Assembly (NCBI GenBank): GCA_003008705.1
Contig: PDUO01000015.1
Coordinates: forward strand, 253,290 to 317,289
Reading direction: 5' to 3'
Origin: Pezicula radicicola
Lineage: Eukaryota > Ascomycota > Leotiomycetes > Helotiales > Dermateaceae
Length of the DNA stretch: 64,000 nucleotides
Part shown: one piece after another, positions 11,456-22,696 of the stretch
Layout: every line of letters begins with the position of its first letter
Numbering within the stretch: position 1 is the first letter of the stretch
The notes under the pieces: model-generated
Databases searched by the model: none
What the model saw: only the letters and a program-made list of their open reading frames with translations
What the model was told of the DNA's origin: nothing
Made by a program: the position numbers and the translations under genes

Positions 11456-13316
11456 TTACCTCTTTCTTTTTCTGAACTCAACAATTGCTGTTGGATCTGG
11501 TAGAAACTGTGTCTCCACACGAATACTCTCCGGCCGGCCCTCGCCATTCAGAAATCTCATGTCATACTCGCGTAGCAGGTACGCCATGATGGCCTTTATC
11601 TCCTGTGCAGCAAAGAACCGGCCAGGGCATGCATGCCTTCCATAACCGAAGCTCATTGATGACGGATTGGAAGCAACATACTGCGCGCGTCCTTCCTGTT
11701 CCGGCTGCTGTTCACGTAGTCGCGAGAATCGGAATGGGTCGAAGACCTCTGGGTTGGTATACAAAAGAGGGTCCATGGTAATAGCTTGTGTCGGGACGCC
11801 AATGTTTGTGTGTGCGGGAATGGTAAATCCAGAGGAGAGCGTGGTAGGCGTGTGAACCACACGTTCAAATGTGACTATTGGACGTGAATTAAATCAGCTC
11901 TTGCAAGGTATAAGTTTCTCAGATTGCAAGGAAAAGTGACAGGTAGATCCTCAAAAAATGAGACGACATACTCAAAAGTAGTGGGTTAAATCTCTGACTC
12001 TCCTTCATGAGGCTGTCCATTTTCACCATCTTCAGAAAGCCTTTCTTGCTAATTTTCCCATCAGCTTCCACAACACTCTCAATCTCCACCCTCAGTGGAG
12101 CCACAAATTCGGGCCGTTCACACAGGTCAAATATGAGCTGCGCTGGAGCAGCGGCACTGGTATGAATGGCTGCGAAGCTAACCTTTAGCAAGATCCCGGC
12201 TAAAAACTTCAAGTCCCGTTCATCTCCCTGGGCTTGCTCTGCCATCCAATAAAGCAAATCCATCGCCTTTTCCCCTGATCTCTGTCGAGCTTCGAGCATG
12301 GGTATGGCTGCGGACTCGGCAGCAGCATAATGCCCTGCGATACTCTGTATTTCTGGTATAAAGCGCGCGATTAGGGGTTTCAAAAATTCTGGGTATTTCT
12401 TGAGCTTCTGCGCGCCAATATACCCATCAATGGCGAAGCCGATGGATGATTTCACCCACTCCTTGTTATGTGAGAGGATAGTGCCCCCGAACATGCAGCT
12501 GGAGACCCTTGCCACGATCTGAGTCAGTGTATGCACCACAGGGAGAGGCGTCCAATCTAATATCATCAGCGGAGATTGAACGAACAGCGGGGAGCAAACT
12601 AAAAATCAGACCTTCACAAGCAGGGAAGCTGTCTGCAAATGCGTCGATGATTTCTTGCTGAACTGCCGGCATAACATCCTCTTTTACAAGCTTAGCTTTA
12701 ATATACCTATGACACAAACGCGTACTTACCTAGATTGTGGTTCAATTGAGATTTTACCACCCGAGGATGTAAGGTAGATCTGCTACCCATTGTGGTGTAT
12801 TTTCCCTCAAACATCTAGACAGTCAGTGCATGCGAATACTCGTGACTGTCCTGTGTGATTCACCTCAATGAACGTCGCGACAAAGTCAACCTGGTCGATA
12901 GGTGCCGCCTTTAACTCATCCAAATACTTTGTTGGAATCATTAATCGCTCCCCTAACGGACTAGGGACGTAGTAGAAGCCCCCTTCTGACTGGTGAGGAG
13001 ACAATTTAGTATCTACTCGCTAACAGAAATTGACACCACGACGAACCTTTTTGTAACCTTCGGCCAGCATCTCTTTTGCATTGTGCGGAAAGAGTTTCCG
13101 ATTTTTGTAAATACTCTTTTTATCATTGCCACCGATAACCAAAACTCCTGGTACAAGCTTCTGGCTTTTGGATGTGAGGTATTGTTGTGCTATAATTGCA
13201 ATGGTGAAAAACAGGGCCAGATACTTGACTACGTCATTGGTAATCTGATCACTTCCTAGTTTGGAGATGAACAAATGCTGAGTTCCTAATGTGAAATCCA
13301 TCGCAGATGATAACAT
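11456..13316 (-). CDS. cytochrome P450, ent-kaurene-oxidase-like (cluster P450-1)
   Basis: Six exons, complement(join(11456..11874,11972..12556,12612..12695,12730..12814,12864..12989,13047..13316)), give 522 aa, normal for the family. An N-terminal membrane anchor lies at about residues 27-46. Also visible are the ESQR motif of helix K, FDPFRFSRLRE, and the haem loop SFGYGRHACPGRF with Cys466 as thiolate ligand. The overall pattern (GYKK...GERLMIPTKYLDEL, HVxTQIVARVSS-type region, YGRHACPGRFFAAQEIK) resembles the fungal group containing ent-kaurene oxidase, GA14 synthase and related terpenoid or polyketide hydroxylases. It is expected to hydroxylate or multiply oxidise the terpene skeleton at the ER. 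It diverges from the PLP gene across a 342-bp shared promoter carrying the cluster motif. The 12696-12729 intron is only 34 bp, so that junction is the least certain. Confidence 0.87.
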
Positions 13317-13417
13317 TGCAAATTGAACAATACGATCTTAACATCAGGGGAGACTGAGTAATTTTGGCATAGTTGAAGATGAGTTGAAACTCTACCTATG
13401 TCGGTTAGCCGAGCAAC

Positions 13418-13433
13418 GTTAGGGAACTAACCG
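13418..13433 (-). promoter_or_regulatory. putative cluster regulator site 1
   Basis: On the minus strand this reads CGGTTAGTTCCCTAAC. A CGG triplet followed after three bases by GTTYCCTAA is typical of a Zn2Cys6 half-site with a family-specific extension. It recurs in other cluster promoters. Confidence 0.55.
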
Positions 13434-13439
13434 AGCAGT

Positions 13440-13455
13440 GTTAGGGAACGGGCCG
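13440..13455 (-). promoter_or_regulatory. putative cluster regulator site 2
   Basis: On the minus strand this reads CGGCCCGTTCCCTAAC, identical to the first site except in the three-base spacer, and 22 bp away from it. Confidence 0.55.
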
Positions 13456-13658
13456 AGCAAGAGAGGTAGCCCCGGATTTTCTCAACTCACCGCATTCGGA
13501 AAGCTGCCGGCTACACTTTGTTGACGAAATCATCATTCGGAAGTAATGAGCCGACAATTACATGGATCCAACTCCTATAGAAATGAATGAAGCCCTTCAA
13601 TCAAGAATTCTCTGTCTAACGAAAACCGGCTCATTAAAAAAAAAATACGCGAAGAACT

Positions 13659-15523
13659 ATGACAGAAACAAACGGAAATGGAATAAAGCCAAATGGTGCT
13701 AACGGAGCAGTGGAGAAACCGGACGCTTTTACGCCCTACAAAGTAAATAAAGAAGATGCTGGGTTGAGGTACAATACTCTTCAGATCCATGCAGGGCATA
13801 AGCCAGACAGCCAAACTCATGCTCGAGCAGTACCGGTTTACGCAAGTGTCGTAAGTCACTGATTTCCAAGCTAATAAATATTTGAGATATTGTTCGCTCT
13901 TCTAACTTATCTTCGCAGGGGTTTGTCTTTACTGACAGCGGACATGCAAAAAGAGTTTGCGCAACTGAAGAAGCTGGGTACTTTTATAGTCGGATTTCCA
14001 ACGTGAGTTCGTCAAGCACTAGAAAGCAAAAGATGCCAACTGATATTTCCTCAAGCCAACCGTAGAGGTGTTCGAGAAGCGTGCTGCCTCACTCGAAGGT
14101 GGAACTGCTGCTGTTGCAGTGGCCTCAGGACAGGCCTCAATTTTCAATACGATCATATGTCTTGCTGGAGCCGGTGACAATGTCATAGCCTCTATCAATC
14201 TTTATGGAGGGACTTATAGTCTTTTCAAGACACTACTCCCACGACTTGGGATTTCGGTTCGGTGGGCTAGAAAAGAAACGGCGGAAGAGTTTGGACAGTA
14301 TATCGATGACAAGACAAAGGCGCTATTTGTGGAAAGTATCGGAAATCCCAGATGCAGTATTCCTGATCTTCAGGGTATTGCTGACGTAGCACATGACAAT
14401 AATATTCCATTCGTGGTAGGTGGTACTCGCAAAAGACGTCACATCACCCAAGTAGCTAATATATTTAGGTGGATAATACATTCGGTGCATGCGGAACATT
14501 TTGTAGACCCATTGACTTTGGTGCCGATATAATTCTTCACTCAGCGACAAAATGGATGGGTGGCCACGGTACCACGATTGGAGGTGTCATCATCGACTGC
14601 GGAACCTTCGACTGGGGAAAGGCGGCTGCACGATTCCCTCAATTTACGAGCAAAGATGGGCCCATGAGCTTCTCGTACTGGAAGGCTTTTGGAAATATAG
14701 CTTTCGCCATGGCAATGCGGATCAATATTCTGATGGAGGTTGGATCTGTTCTTTCCCCGTCTGCAGCCCAGCAACTCCTCATCGGCATGGAAACACTGAG
14801 CTTAAGGTGTGAGCGTCATGCGACGAATGCCATAGCAGTCGCTCGCTTCCTCGAAGCTCATCCAAGAATTGCTTGGGTCAATTATCCCGGTAGGTTTTAA
14901 ACTTTAATCCTAACATAATGCCTACTGATAATATATGCAAAGGCCTCGAGACTAATGAGTACCACGCCAACGCGAACAAGTACCTTAGAGGTGGTTATGG
15001 TGGAGTGTTATCCTTCGGGCCTAAGGGTGGAGATGTTGCCAGTAAGGCATTCATGAATTATTTGAAGATAATTTCACAGATGACTAAGTAAGTTGAATAT
15101 AGCTCTATAAAAGTTATGAGACTAATACTTTCTGTCTGTAGTATTGGCGACTCCAAAACCCTGGCGACACATCCATGGAACTCTACCCATGTGATCATGT
15201 CCGAGAAAGAACGTCGCGAGGCTGGAATCACACCCGTAAGTCTACACCTGATACGAATAATGATAATATAAGTGGATTTACTGAGCATCATTTACTGCTA
15301 GGAATTTATCCGCTTTTCTGTCGGCACGGAAGATGTTCGAGATATTATCGAAGATCTAGCTCAGGCGCTGGACCAGATCCCAGAAGAAATGATTCTGAAT
15401 GGAGACAACCAGGAAGTCGAGGCGAAGGTCAATGGAAACAGCAATGGAAAGCTGGATTATGATCCCCACACTAATCATCCAGTCATACCACCTGGTCGAG
15501 AAACTACCGTGAGTAATTGGTAG
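13659..15523 (+). CDS. PLP-dependent Cys/Met-metabolism enzyme (O-acetylhomoserine sulfhydrylase/FUB7-like)
   Basis: Exons 13659..13850, 13919..14002, 14056..14415, 14469..14889, 14943..15087, 15142..15235 and 15302..15523 give 505 aa. It is a fold-type I PLP enzyme of the Cys/Met family. Landmarks are [46 protein letters not shown], and [10 protein letters not shown] with Lys240 as the Schiff-base lysine. Housekeeping members make homocysteine from O-acetylhomoserine. Relatives in fungal clusters (for example FUB7 of fusaric acid and the flavunoidine-type enzymes) instead join an O-acetylhomoserine-derived C4 unit to a carbon nucleophile. The enzyme is longer than most at both ends: a Gly/Asn-rich N-terminal tail of about 35 residues and a C-terminal extension after residue 450. 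Its place inside a terpene cluster, sharing a promoter with a P450, argues for a pathway role rather than methionine synthesis. Confidence 0.9.
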
Positions 15524-16007
15524 GTAGCGTTACTATGGACCTTCCTTTTTTGCGTTGTATGCGCTAGCGAGCTACATAATGGTGTTGGATAAGTTGATTT
15601 GTATTTTCGCACAATAGAAAATGTTTATAAATTGAAACCCATTGTTCTTGAATTTCCCTATGTAATGCTCTCAAAGGCATTTACAATGTGCATTTCTCTT
15701 TCACTGTAGTATTAATTATAATGTCTCTCCCGGAATGCGATGCTCGTGGCCTTACCAAGTTTCTTATGTTTCTTATGTATACATACACGCATATGCTACC
15801 AAATTTGTGAAAATTGCATACAAGCCATTCTACAGATCCTTGAGGTGACTATCTAACTGAGAGGATCTGATATAGAAGAATATACATATACATATACGAA
15901 CACACATTCGTACAGAACTTTAATAAGCTTCTCCAAAGTTTTATTGTTCATTTAACGGAATCAGTATTCTTGCTTCTAGTATATACAACTAAGTTGATTC
16001 CCTGACA
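15524..16007. other. convergent intergenic region
   Basis: 3' flanks of the PLP gene (plus) and the terpene cyclase (minus). It is AT-rich, I see no coding region, and there is a short ATACAT-type repeat near 15880-15900. Confidence 0.5.
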
Positions 16008-17155
16008 TTATGTACTTCGAGAATGATATCTCAAAGTCGATTTACTCCAGGCCTCATTCCCACTCATTTGATATTCCAGACCCTTCATGAATGCCTTCAG
16101 GTCATTACTACAAGGGACGTTAGAGACCAATCTCTTTGCCACAAGTTCTTCATGAACAAGCTCCCATTCCCGGCACATGACCCAGAGGACCCGTTTAGAT
16201 GCCATGAAACTTAAGTTTGTCTCACACGACATGATCATGACCGATGTACAAAGCGCCGATCCCTCTTCGTGGCCCGTTTTAGAGGCTTCCAATTCTTTCT
16301 CCCAACTGTAGATGTCATTGAGGACGGATATATGTTTGGAGCAGTTCTGTTCTATTTTGTGGACCGTCTCTAATTCCGTAGGACTGAGGCGGAGATTCAT
16401 GCTAAAGCGCATTAATGCAGAGAGAAGTCTTTCCTAGTTAGCGGCTAGTCTACTACAAGGGGATAATGTGACTGCTATTCTTACGCTTTGCCGACATCTT
16501 TCTCGCGGTATTCTAGATATGGTCCCATTTCCTTGATACTCAATCGAGTTTTATCTGTTTGAGCTCGCATAAATGTGAAAACGGGTTCCAGAATTGCATC
16601 TGCAAGGTCCTTGTCGCATGCTCGCATACTTTCCCACAGATCATAAGTGATCCATTCGACGGGTACATTACGATCAGGAAGTACGTCGCCCTTCGAGAGA
16701 GTGATCAGATTTTCATTGTAAATAGATCCATCCGCCAGAGACATGTCTTCGAGGATGTCTGTGACAATATCATATTAGAAACTTCAGAAAATCAATGTCG
16801 TAACATGAAATGATTCCATACCATCAATCAAGAACAGCAATGTCAACAACCGACAAGCAAAAGAGATTCTATCATCCAGAGCAACTGGATAGTAAAAGCA
16901 GGTCACACGGGAGAAACCAGCATTGACAAACTTTCTCCTCTCATTCTCATTCTTGAAGGGCCAGTGCTTTAGAAAATAGCCATTTACCTCCGCAGAGACC
17001 TTAGGCTCCTGTGGGTGGATCTTGGCTGTGAAACGTGCTGGTGGTGCTGAGTCTGTCGGAGTGTAGCGCCTCTCTGGTATTATCTGCTCAGAGTTTTGAG
17101 GAAGCGAAGGTAGCAGTGAGGATAGATGTGAAGCGATAAAACCGAAGGGGAGCAT
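16008..17155 (-). CDS. class I sesquiterpene cyclase, aristolochene-synthase type
   Basis: Three exons, complement(join(16008..16428,16485..16758,16822..17155)), give 342 aa, the length typical of fungal aristolochene synthases. The first metal-binding motif reads LFLIDDILED with Asp111 and Asp112. The first intron falls inside the Asp112 codon, so the motif appears only after splicing. The second (NSE/DTE) motif is NDIYSWEKE with Asn240, Ser244 and Glu248. A C-terminal LRYHS supplies the usual Arg-Tyr pair. The enzyme should ionise farnesyl diphosphate and cyclise it in the cytosol, giving the cluster's C15 hydrocarbon. The exact product cannot be read from sequence. A weaker copy of the cluster motif (17337-17350) lies about 180 bp upstream of the start. 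Confidence 0.92.
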
Positions 17156-17798
17156 CGTGTGTAGTGTGGGCGTGAAAAAACTTTGGCGAGGGCCGGCGAT
17201 GGTGTGATGATGAGGCTCTACTAAAAATGTAAATAAGAGTTTCCGTCATTTTAGAGCTTTATGTCAAACGAGTTCCCGGACCGTGGAAATTCTAGGGGCT
17301 ACCATTTCTCCAAAAGTGTGGTGTTGTCCCGAGTACCGGGGAGTTTCTGAATCTGGTGTTCCCAATAAAGAAAGACAGCGAAGGTACCTAGACAAGAGGA
17401 ACGGGAAGAAAGTTCTCCAATCGGCTTATCGTCATCCCCAATTTAAGTTTTGAAAATTACATAAGATAATAGTACTTTCTCATGACAGAATTAAGGGGGA
17501 AAATAAGTGTTTCGAGATCATGAAAATTTAAGCACAATCTCCGCGTATTTAGTCGATGCATTTTAAAACCCATAAGCAGCCAGTATCGTGTCCATTTACT
17601 GCTAAAATTGCTGCAAAGCCATGCTCAGCCTGAATAATTCAAATAATTTTTTTAAAAAAAAATAATGTTAAGGGATTGTACCTCCAACAGCTTTCTTTGT
17701 TCAATCCAAAGTGCTATTTTGAATTTGCGGTAGGCAAATCTGCCACCAGCCCAAATGCATGCGTATTTCCTTCTGTCTAAGCGAGTATGTAGAGGCAC
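17156..17798. promoter_or_regulatory. terpene cyclase promoter region
   Basis: Non-coding DNA between the SDR stop and the cyclase start. It carries CGGGGAGTTTCTGA at 17337-17350 (plus strand), which matches the CGGNNNGTTTCCTAA pattern except near its 3' end. The rest is AT-rich with an A-run near 17653. Confidence 0.45.
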
Positions 17799-18815
17799 CT
17801 ACTCCTTGGTCGCCCTGAAATCCGTGGCCGCTTGCTGCATTTTCGTATCTCGAAGATTTTCTACCCCAAACCACCCCTGCCTACTATGTGCATAAGATCC
17901 TTCAAGCTCTGTGCTTCTATCCCCAAGCGTCAGGATGGTCCTTCCATTCCACCTTCCCGGTGATTGCTTCCAGTCTTCTGTATCTTTCCCATAGACATCC
18001 ACTTTTTGAGGTTCTGTTGCAACGGCTGAAAACACAACTGCCAAACCTACAAATTCTGCTGTGCTGACTGGCAATCCAGCTGCCATGATGGGAGCAGCTA
18101 GGTCGCGTGGGAGGAGCTTGGTAATTGTCGCAGCTGGGGCGACAGCATTGATGGTAATCCCAGTATCGCGAAGATTCGATCGCATGGCACGCATGAAGTT
18201 GATAATCTGTAAAGCTTAGTTAGTGAACTCTTTGTAAAAGGACTCGAAAGAAAACTCACAGCGAGTTTCGTAGCACTGTACACTGGAAGTGACTGCTCAG
18301 GCGCATAGGCTGTTGCACTGGCCGTCATCACAATGCTACCGCTTGTTTGATTTCTCTTCATGTTGTTCACAGCTAACTTTACGAAATTGAATGTGCCTCT
18401 CAAATTGACATCGATAACTTTGTAGTTGGGTTCCAGGAGATTGCCTTTCTCATCGTATGTATCTTTGAGATAGCTCCCGTCCTCGCTAACACCGGCATTC
18501 GCAATAGCAATATGAACCACTCCAACTTGACTGAAGGCCGTGTTAAGATCTAGCCACTGAGAGATATCGCATTTTCGGTATTCGATTCCAGCAGGAATGT
18601 CCTCATCTGGGCAATTGATGTCCAGAATGTGAACTTTGGCACCCTTTGACGACAGAATCTTTGCGGCAGCTAAACCAATGCCAGAGGATCCTCCTAGAAT
18701 GAGGAAAGTTAGATCTTGCAAAAAAAGAAAAAAAAGTGGAATGTTACCAACCTGTTATTACGGCCTTTTTCCCGTGAAGATTAGGGATATCCGATTCCTT
18801 GATCTCAAGCTCCAT
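17799..18815 (-). CDS. short-chain dehydrogenase/reductase (cluster SDR)
   Basis: Three exons, complement(join(17799..18206,18260..18693,18752..18815)), give 301 aa. The first exon is only 64 bp and supplies the true ATG and the start of the cofactor motif: ITGGSSGIG is formed across the 58-bp first intron. Other landmarks are a DIN acidic residue after beta-2 (NAD(H) preference is plausible), ANAGVSE, and the catalytic YSATK with Tyr160 and Lys164. The family oxidises or reduces secondary alcohols and ketones. Here it probably oxidises a hydroxyl installed by a P450. It shares a 474-bp divergent promoter with P450-2, which holds a clear cluster motif. Confidence 0.9.
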
Positions 18816-19289
18816 CGTGGTACTCTACAGGTTTCCAAAAGGTTGCTAGTTATCAATCTATTTTATTCACAATGTAGTACGACCAAATTGCAACAGGGGA
18901 TGTATCTACGCTACACGCCGCCAATGCAGGCAGGTCTGGCCGAAGCCCCGAGGTTTGCTCGGTTTGCTCGGTTTGGGCTTAGTCAACTTTCATACCGGGT
19001 ACACTGATTACTTTCATGGAATTGAAAACATTACACAAGGTCCTGGAGCTCTTACTCAGGACTCAAGTTATGATAATTTTTGCAATACACGTGGTTTAAG
19101 AACCTATTTTTGGCATTCACCGCAGTTTACAAGTTTATGATGTTCCCTCTCGCCATGCGGGAATCGCTCGTTTAGGAAACTGACCGCTTATCTTGACATC
19201 CTTCGCTAGCGTACACCGAATAAATCTTCGAACAAGATGATATTAACAGCCAGAAGGTTTGTCTACATGCTTAATTTAACAAACTTTCA
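18816..19289. promoter_or_regulatory. divergent promoter of SDR and P450-2
   Basis: Contains the cluster motif at 19171-19186 (about 104 bp upstream of P450-2) and two TGCTCGG heptamers at 18956 and 18965, the reverse complement of the CCGAGCA heptamer repeated in the P450-1/PLP promoter. Confidence 0.55.
19171..19186 (-). promoter_or_regulatory. putative cluster regulator site 3
   Basis: On the minus strand this reads CGGTCAGTTTCCTAAA, fitting CGGNNNGTTYCCTAA. It lies between the divergent SDR and P450-2 genes. Confidence 0.55.
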
Positions 19290-21219
19290 ATGAGTTCAAT
19301 TGAGAAAATGTCCACCAGGTTTCCAGAAAAACACATGAGTAATGGTGGGATTTTTGGCCGAGTCTCTACATTACCAATTGCGATTTTGGTGCTAATATCA
19401 GTTTGGATGCTTGTTATATGCTATAATGTCTGGAGAAACCCATTACCTCGATTTCCAGGACCCTTTACTGCAAAATTTAGCAATGTAAGTAAAGGAAATA
19501 TGTGACGCTCGTGGTCTCTTGAAGGCGATAATGCTGACTTTCAAATTTCCTCAGCTGTCTTATTGTCGAAGGTTCATGGGAGGACATCAGCCGTACAAAA
19601 TGCTCGAGCTTCACAATAAATATGGTACTCGGTGATTATTCCCACGTTGAAGGGCTTTTGAACTCACATTAATAAGGTCCCGTTGTTCGGGTTGCCCCGA
19701 ATGAGCTCTCCTTCAACACTGCTTCTTCTTGGAAAGATATCTATGGCCAGCGGAAAGGCCATCGGCCATTTGTAAAGAGCGACTTTTATGACGGTGGCAA
19801 TTTTGCTGCTGAAGCTCACTCTATCGTTAGCGTTCGTGATCCAGACGAGCACGCCCACATGCGAAAATATCTGTACGACGCTTTCTCGGATCGATCTCTA
19901 AGAGAACAAGAGCATTTGGTAGCTGAGGTTGTTGATCAGTTCGTTGAAAAGATTGGCGAGAAAGGCAAAGATCCAGCCGGGATAGATATTGTGATGTGGT
20001 TCAACTTAGCTACTTTCGATATTATTGGTAGTCTGGCATTTGGCCAAACATTCGGTGGGATTACCTCAGGCAAGTCTAAAAGAACTTTTGGCAACCAAAA
20101 GTCTGATAATAATTGTTTCTAGGCACTGAGCACTTCTGGGTGTCGATCGTGGTCAAAAGCCTCGGAATGGGCGCCCTTGCGGACTGCTTCCAACGCTTTC
20201 CAATGGTCGGATCTGCTTTTCAGAGACTTTTCCCCAGTCTTCTCAAAAAATTGATTGATGATACTCGGAAACACGAGGCATACACTATGGATCTTGTACA
20301 GAAGTGGGTATATCCTAGCAAGTAGGGGAAGTCATCTACTTATACATCATTAGAAAGATGTCACAAAAGAGTGACCGAAAAGATTTCTTGACGAAGATCT
20401 TAGAAAGCCGAGATGCAGACAATATTTCTGCTGTACAGATAGCAGCACATGCTTCAGACTTCGTGTAATACCCCCCCTCATATAAAGCAACGATCCTCAT
20501 GCTAATAAAAATAGGATTGCTGGAAGCGAGACCACTGCAACGGCACTTGGATGCATCACATACTACCTTCAGAAGAACCCCGATATCTGTCGCAAGCTCC
20601 GCGAGGAGATACGAAGCTCTTTTCAGTCATATGACCAAATCAACAATTCATCTACAGCAACGCTCCCTTATCTGAATGCTGTAATCTTGGAGGGAATGCG
20701 GGTCTACCCTCCTTTGCCATTTGCGCTACCTCGCGTAGTTCCACCCGGTGGAGATACAGTCGATGGATTTTTTCTTCCCGGAGGTGTATGTTCACTTCTG
20801 AAATCTATCACAAGCCCCAACTAACATCTGTAGACCGTCGTCTCAACCAATCCGTTCGCCGCATCGATGTCATCATCGAATTTTAAGGACCCATGGACCT
20901 TTAATCCAGAGAGATGGCTCGGAAACGATGATGGCGATAATTTAGAAGCCTGCCAACCCTTTTCAACTGGCATCAGAGCATGTTTAGGAAGGAGGTAAAG
21001 ACTTCCCTCTCTCAAAGAAGGCTAAATGATAAAGCTAATGTCTCTTGTAGTCTCGGATGGAAGGAATTACGGACATTCCTGTCAAAAATTCATTTCAAAT
21101 ATGACCTGGATTTGCTGGACCCAATGTTAGACTGGCATAGAGATTCTGAGATGTATACTCTCTGGAAGAAACCTGTTATGAAGGTTGCCGTTCGGCCGAG
21201 GTTAGCTGGAACTGTCTAA
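19290..21219 (+). CDS. cytochrome P450, fungal trichothecene-hydroxylase-like group (cluster P450-2)
   Basis: Exons 19290..19484, 19555..19624, 19677..20069, 20123..20303, 20354..20464, 20515..20785, 20834..20994 and 21051..21219 give 516 aa. It has a TM anchor at about residues 29-47, a proline-rich hinge (NPLPRFPGPF), the oxygen-binding I-helix IAGSETTATAL, the helix-K ExxR in LEGMRVYPP, the PERW motif and the haem loop FSTGIRACLGR with Cys457. The pattern resembles the group with isotrichodermin C-15 hydroxylase and benzoate 4-monooxygenase-like enzymes, common tailoring P450s in sesquiterpene clusters. The third intron (20070-20122) starts with GC rather than GT. No GT donor nearby preserves the conserved segment upstream of helix F. 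Confidence 0.9.
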
Positions 21220-21533
21220 TTAAATACAAGAATCCACAAATTTTAGTGTTTATAACCTACACGTGCTGCTCGGAGATTATCCTTGTAGGCCTTTTGTTTC
21301 AGAAGAAACATAGAAGTGTTATAAATTTGGACACAAAGCCTTATAGTGCCGACAGATGTAAGAAGGGTTCAATGGAATCTACACTATTGAGAGTCATGCT
21401 TGAATGAATATGCGTGCCGTCAATGGTGCAAGACTTTAGAATTGACTATAGAAGCAGGCTTCAAAATCGGATACAAACATTTATGAGATAAAGCATTCTT
21501 ATAGATCCCAAGAAAATAATTTCATCTCGCATC
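21220..21533. other. convergent intergenic region
   Basis: 3' flanks of P450-2 (plus) and the 2OG oxygenase (minus). No feature seen. Confidence 0.5.
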
Positions 21534-22696
21534 TCATACAGTAATCATCTGCGCCTCAGGAGTGTTCTCGGGATCCCAATAACCAACGTAACCTTCTCTT
21601 CCTGTCAGATATGTTCCCTTCTCCTGCTCTTCTGCTGGTGCTCTGAAAACGGCATGTTTTTTATTTGTCCAATCCAGGCTCTTCCAGACTTTTCCATCGG
21701 CATCTGGAAACTCCGCATCCATTTCTGGACGAAGTAAGTAAACAATGCTGTACTTGTGTCTCTTGTGCTCATCCATGTGGGGTATTATACGGTGTAAACT
21801 GGATTCCAGAACTCCACCTGAGATGAAGCGCAAAGAATCCCCGATGTTGACAACTGCGTGGCCCGGTTTCGGTGATATAAAGTACCATTCTTCCTCATTC
21901 GGCTTGAGGACCTGGAGGCCAGCTACTTCGGTGAAGACAATTGAGAGACTACCTGCATCTGTGTGGGCAATTTGCCCAACCTTGTCTGGATCCGTTTCGT
22001 AGTTTGTGTATTTAAGCAACCCAAGTGCCGTTGGACAAACCATGTCTTTACGATGCGACTTTTGGAATGCACGATCTTCTGGTAGTCTGAGGGCTGTAGA
22101 GAGACAGCTCAATAGGATGACTCCAATGTCACGAAAGTCAGACATGGACTGTTGGAGGAAGACTCGTCGACTGGTTATCGGCTCTGGGCCATCGAATGCA
22201 GCGTCCTCTTTGATTTTACTGATAGGATGTTCAAAAAGCTACAAAACGTCAGGAGACAGCAACTCTTCTTGGACAGGTTTGTTTCAATATACCATGAGTC
22301 CCTCAAATCCGTCTTTCTTGCCTTCGACCGGCCCATTTCCGTGGCCCGCTGCTTTATAGCTGTACGAGATGTAGTGACATATAACAAAATTGTAGGATAA
22401 ATGGCTTACCCTAAAACTAGATGTTCATCATGGTCCCGATCAACCGCCCATTTGTCTTTTTCTTCTTGGGATAAGTCGAAGGTTTCTACCGACATAGAGT
22501 ACAGTGATTCAACTTCGTCGACAATGCGTCCCGACGCATAATCTTGGCAATCAAGATAAAAGAAGCCAAGTTCCTTGCTGGCCTTGAGAAGTTCTATTAT
22601 TGATTCCTCATGGCCTTCAGCAAGCTTTTGAAGAGAAATTACTCGCAGAGACGCATCTTCCTTGGAGACTTTCTCAGGCAAAACTTTTGAAGACAT
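21534..22696 (-). CDS. 2-oxoglutarate/Fe(II) oxygenase, isopenicillin-N-synthase-like
   Basis: Three exons, complement(join(21534..22238,22293..22359,22410..22696)), give 352 aa. The DIOX_N half (LGFFYLDCQDY) is followed by the jelly-roll core. The iron ligands are His210 and Asp212 in AHTDAGSLSIVF and His267 in SSLHRI. Relatives include fungal tailoring oxygenases that hydroxylate, desaturate or epoxidise terpenoids and alkaloids. The usual Arg of the 2OG-anchoring RYS appears as Lys in HKYSI, which is worth checking. A TAG visible in the raw frame at the end of the 22239-22292 span is removed by a canonical 54-bp intron, so the gene reads as intact. A palindromic pair of cluster-type sites lies about 320 bp upstream. 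Confidence 0.88.

Larger units (their letters stand above)
13317..13658. promoter_or_regulatory. divergent promoter of P450-1 and PLP gene with 22-bp repeats
   Basis: Between 13409 and 13459 the heptamer CCGAGCA recurs three times at exactly 22-bp spacing (13409, 13431, 13453). Each full 22-bp unit also holds GTTAGGGAAC, so two complete copies of the cluster motif lie head to tail about 100 bp upstream of the P450 start and about 205-240 bp upstream of the PLP start. The region is positioned to control both genes together. Confidence 0.6.

Noticed and set aside
22239..22292. Apparent stop codon in the 2OG oxygenase frame (TAG before CTTTTTGAA)
   Set aside because: A canonical 54-bp intron with a CTGAC branch-like site ends exactly at this TAG and keeps the frame. 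The gene is intact.
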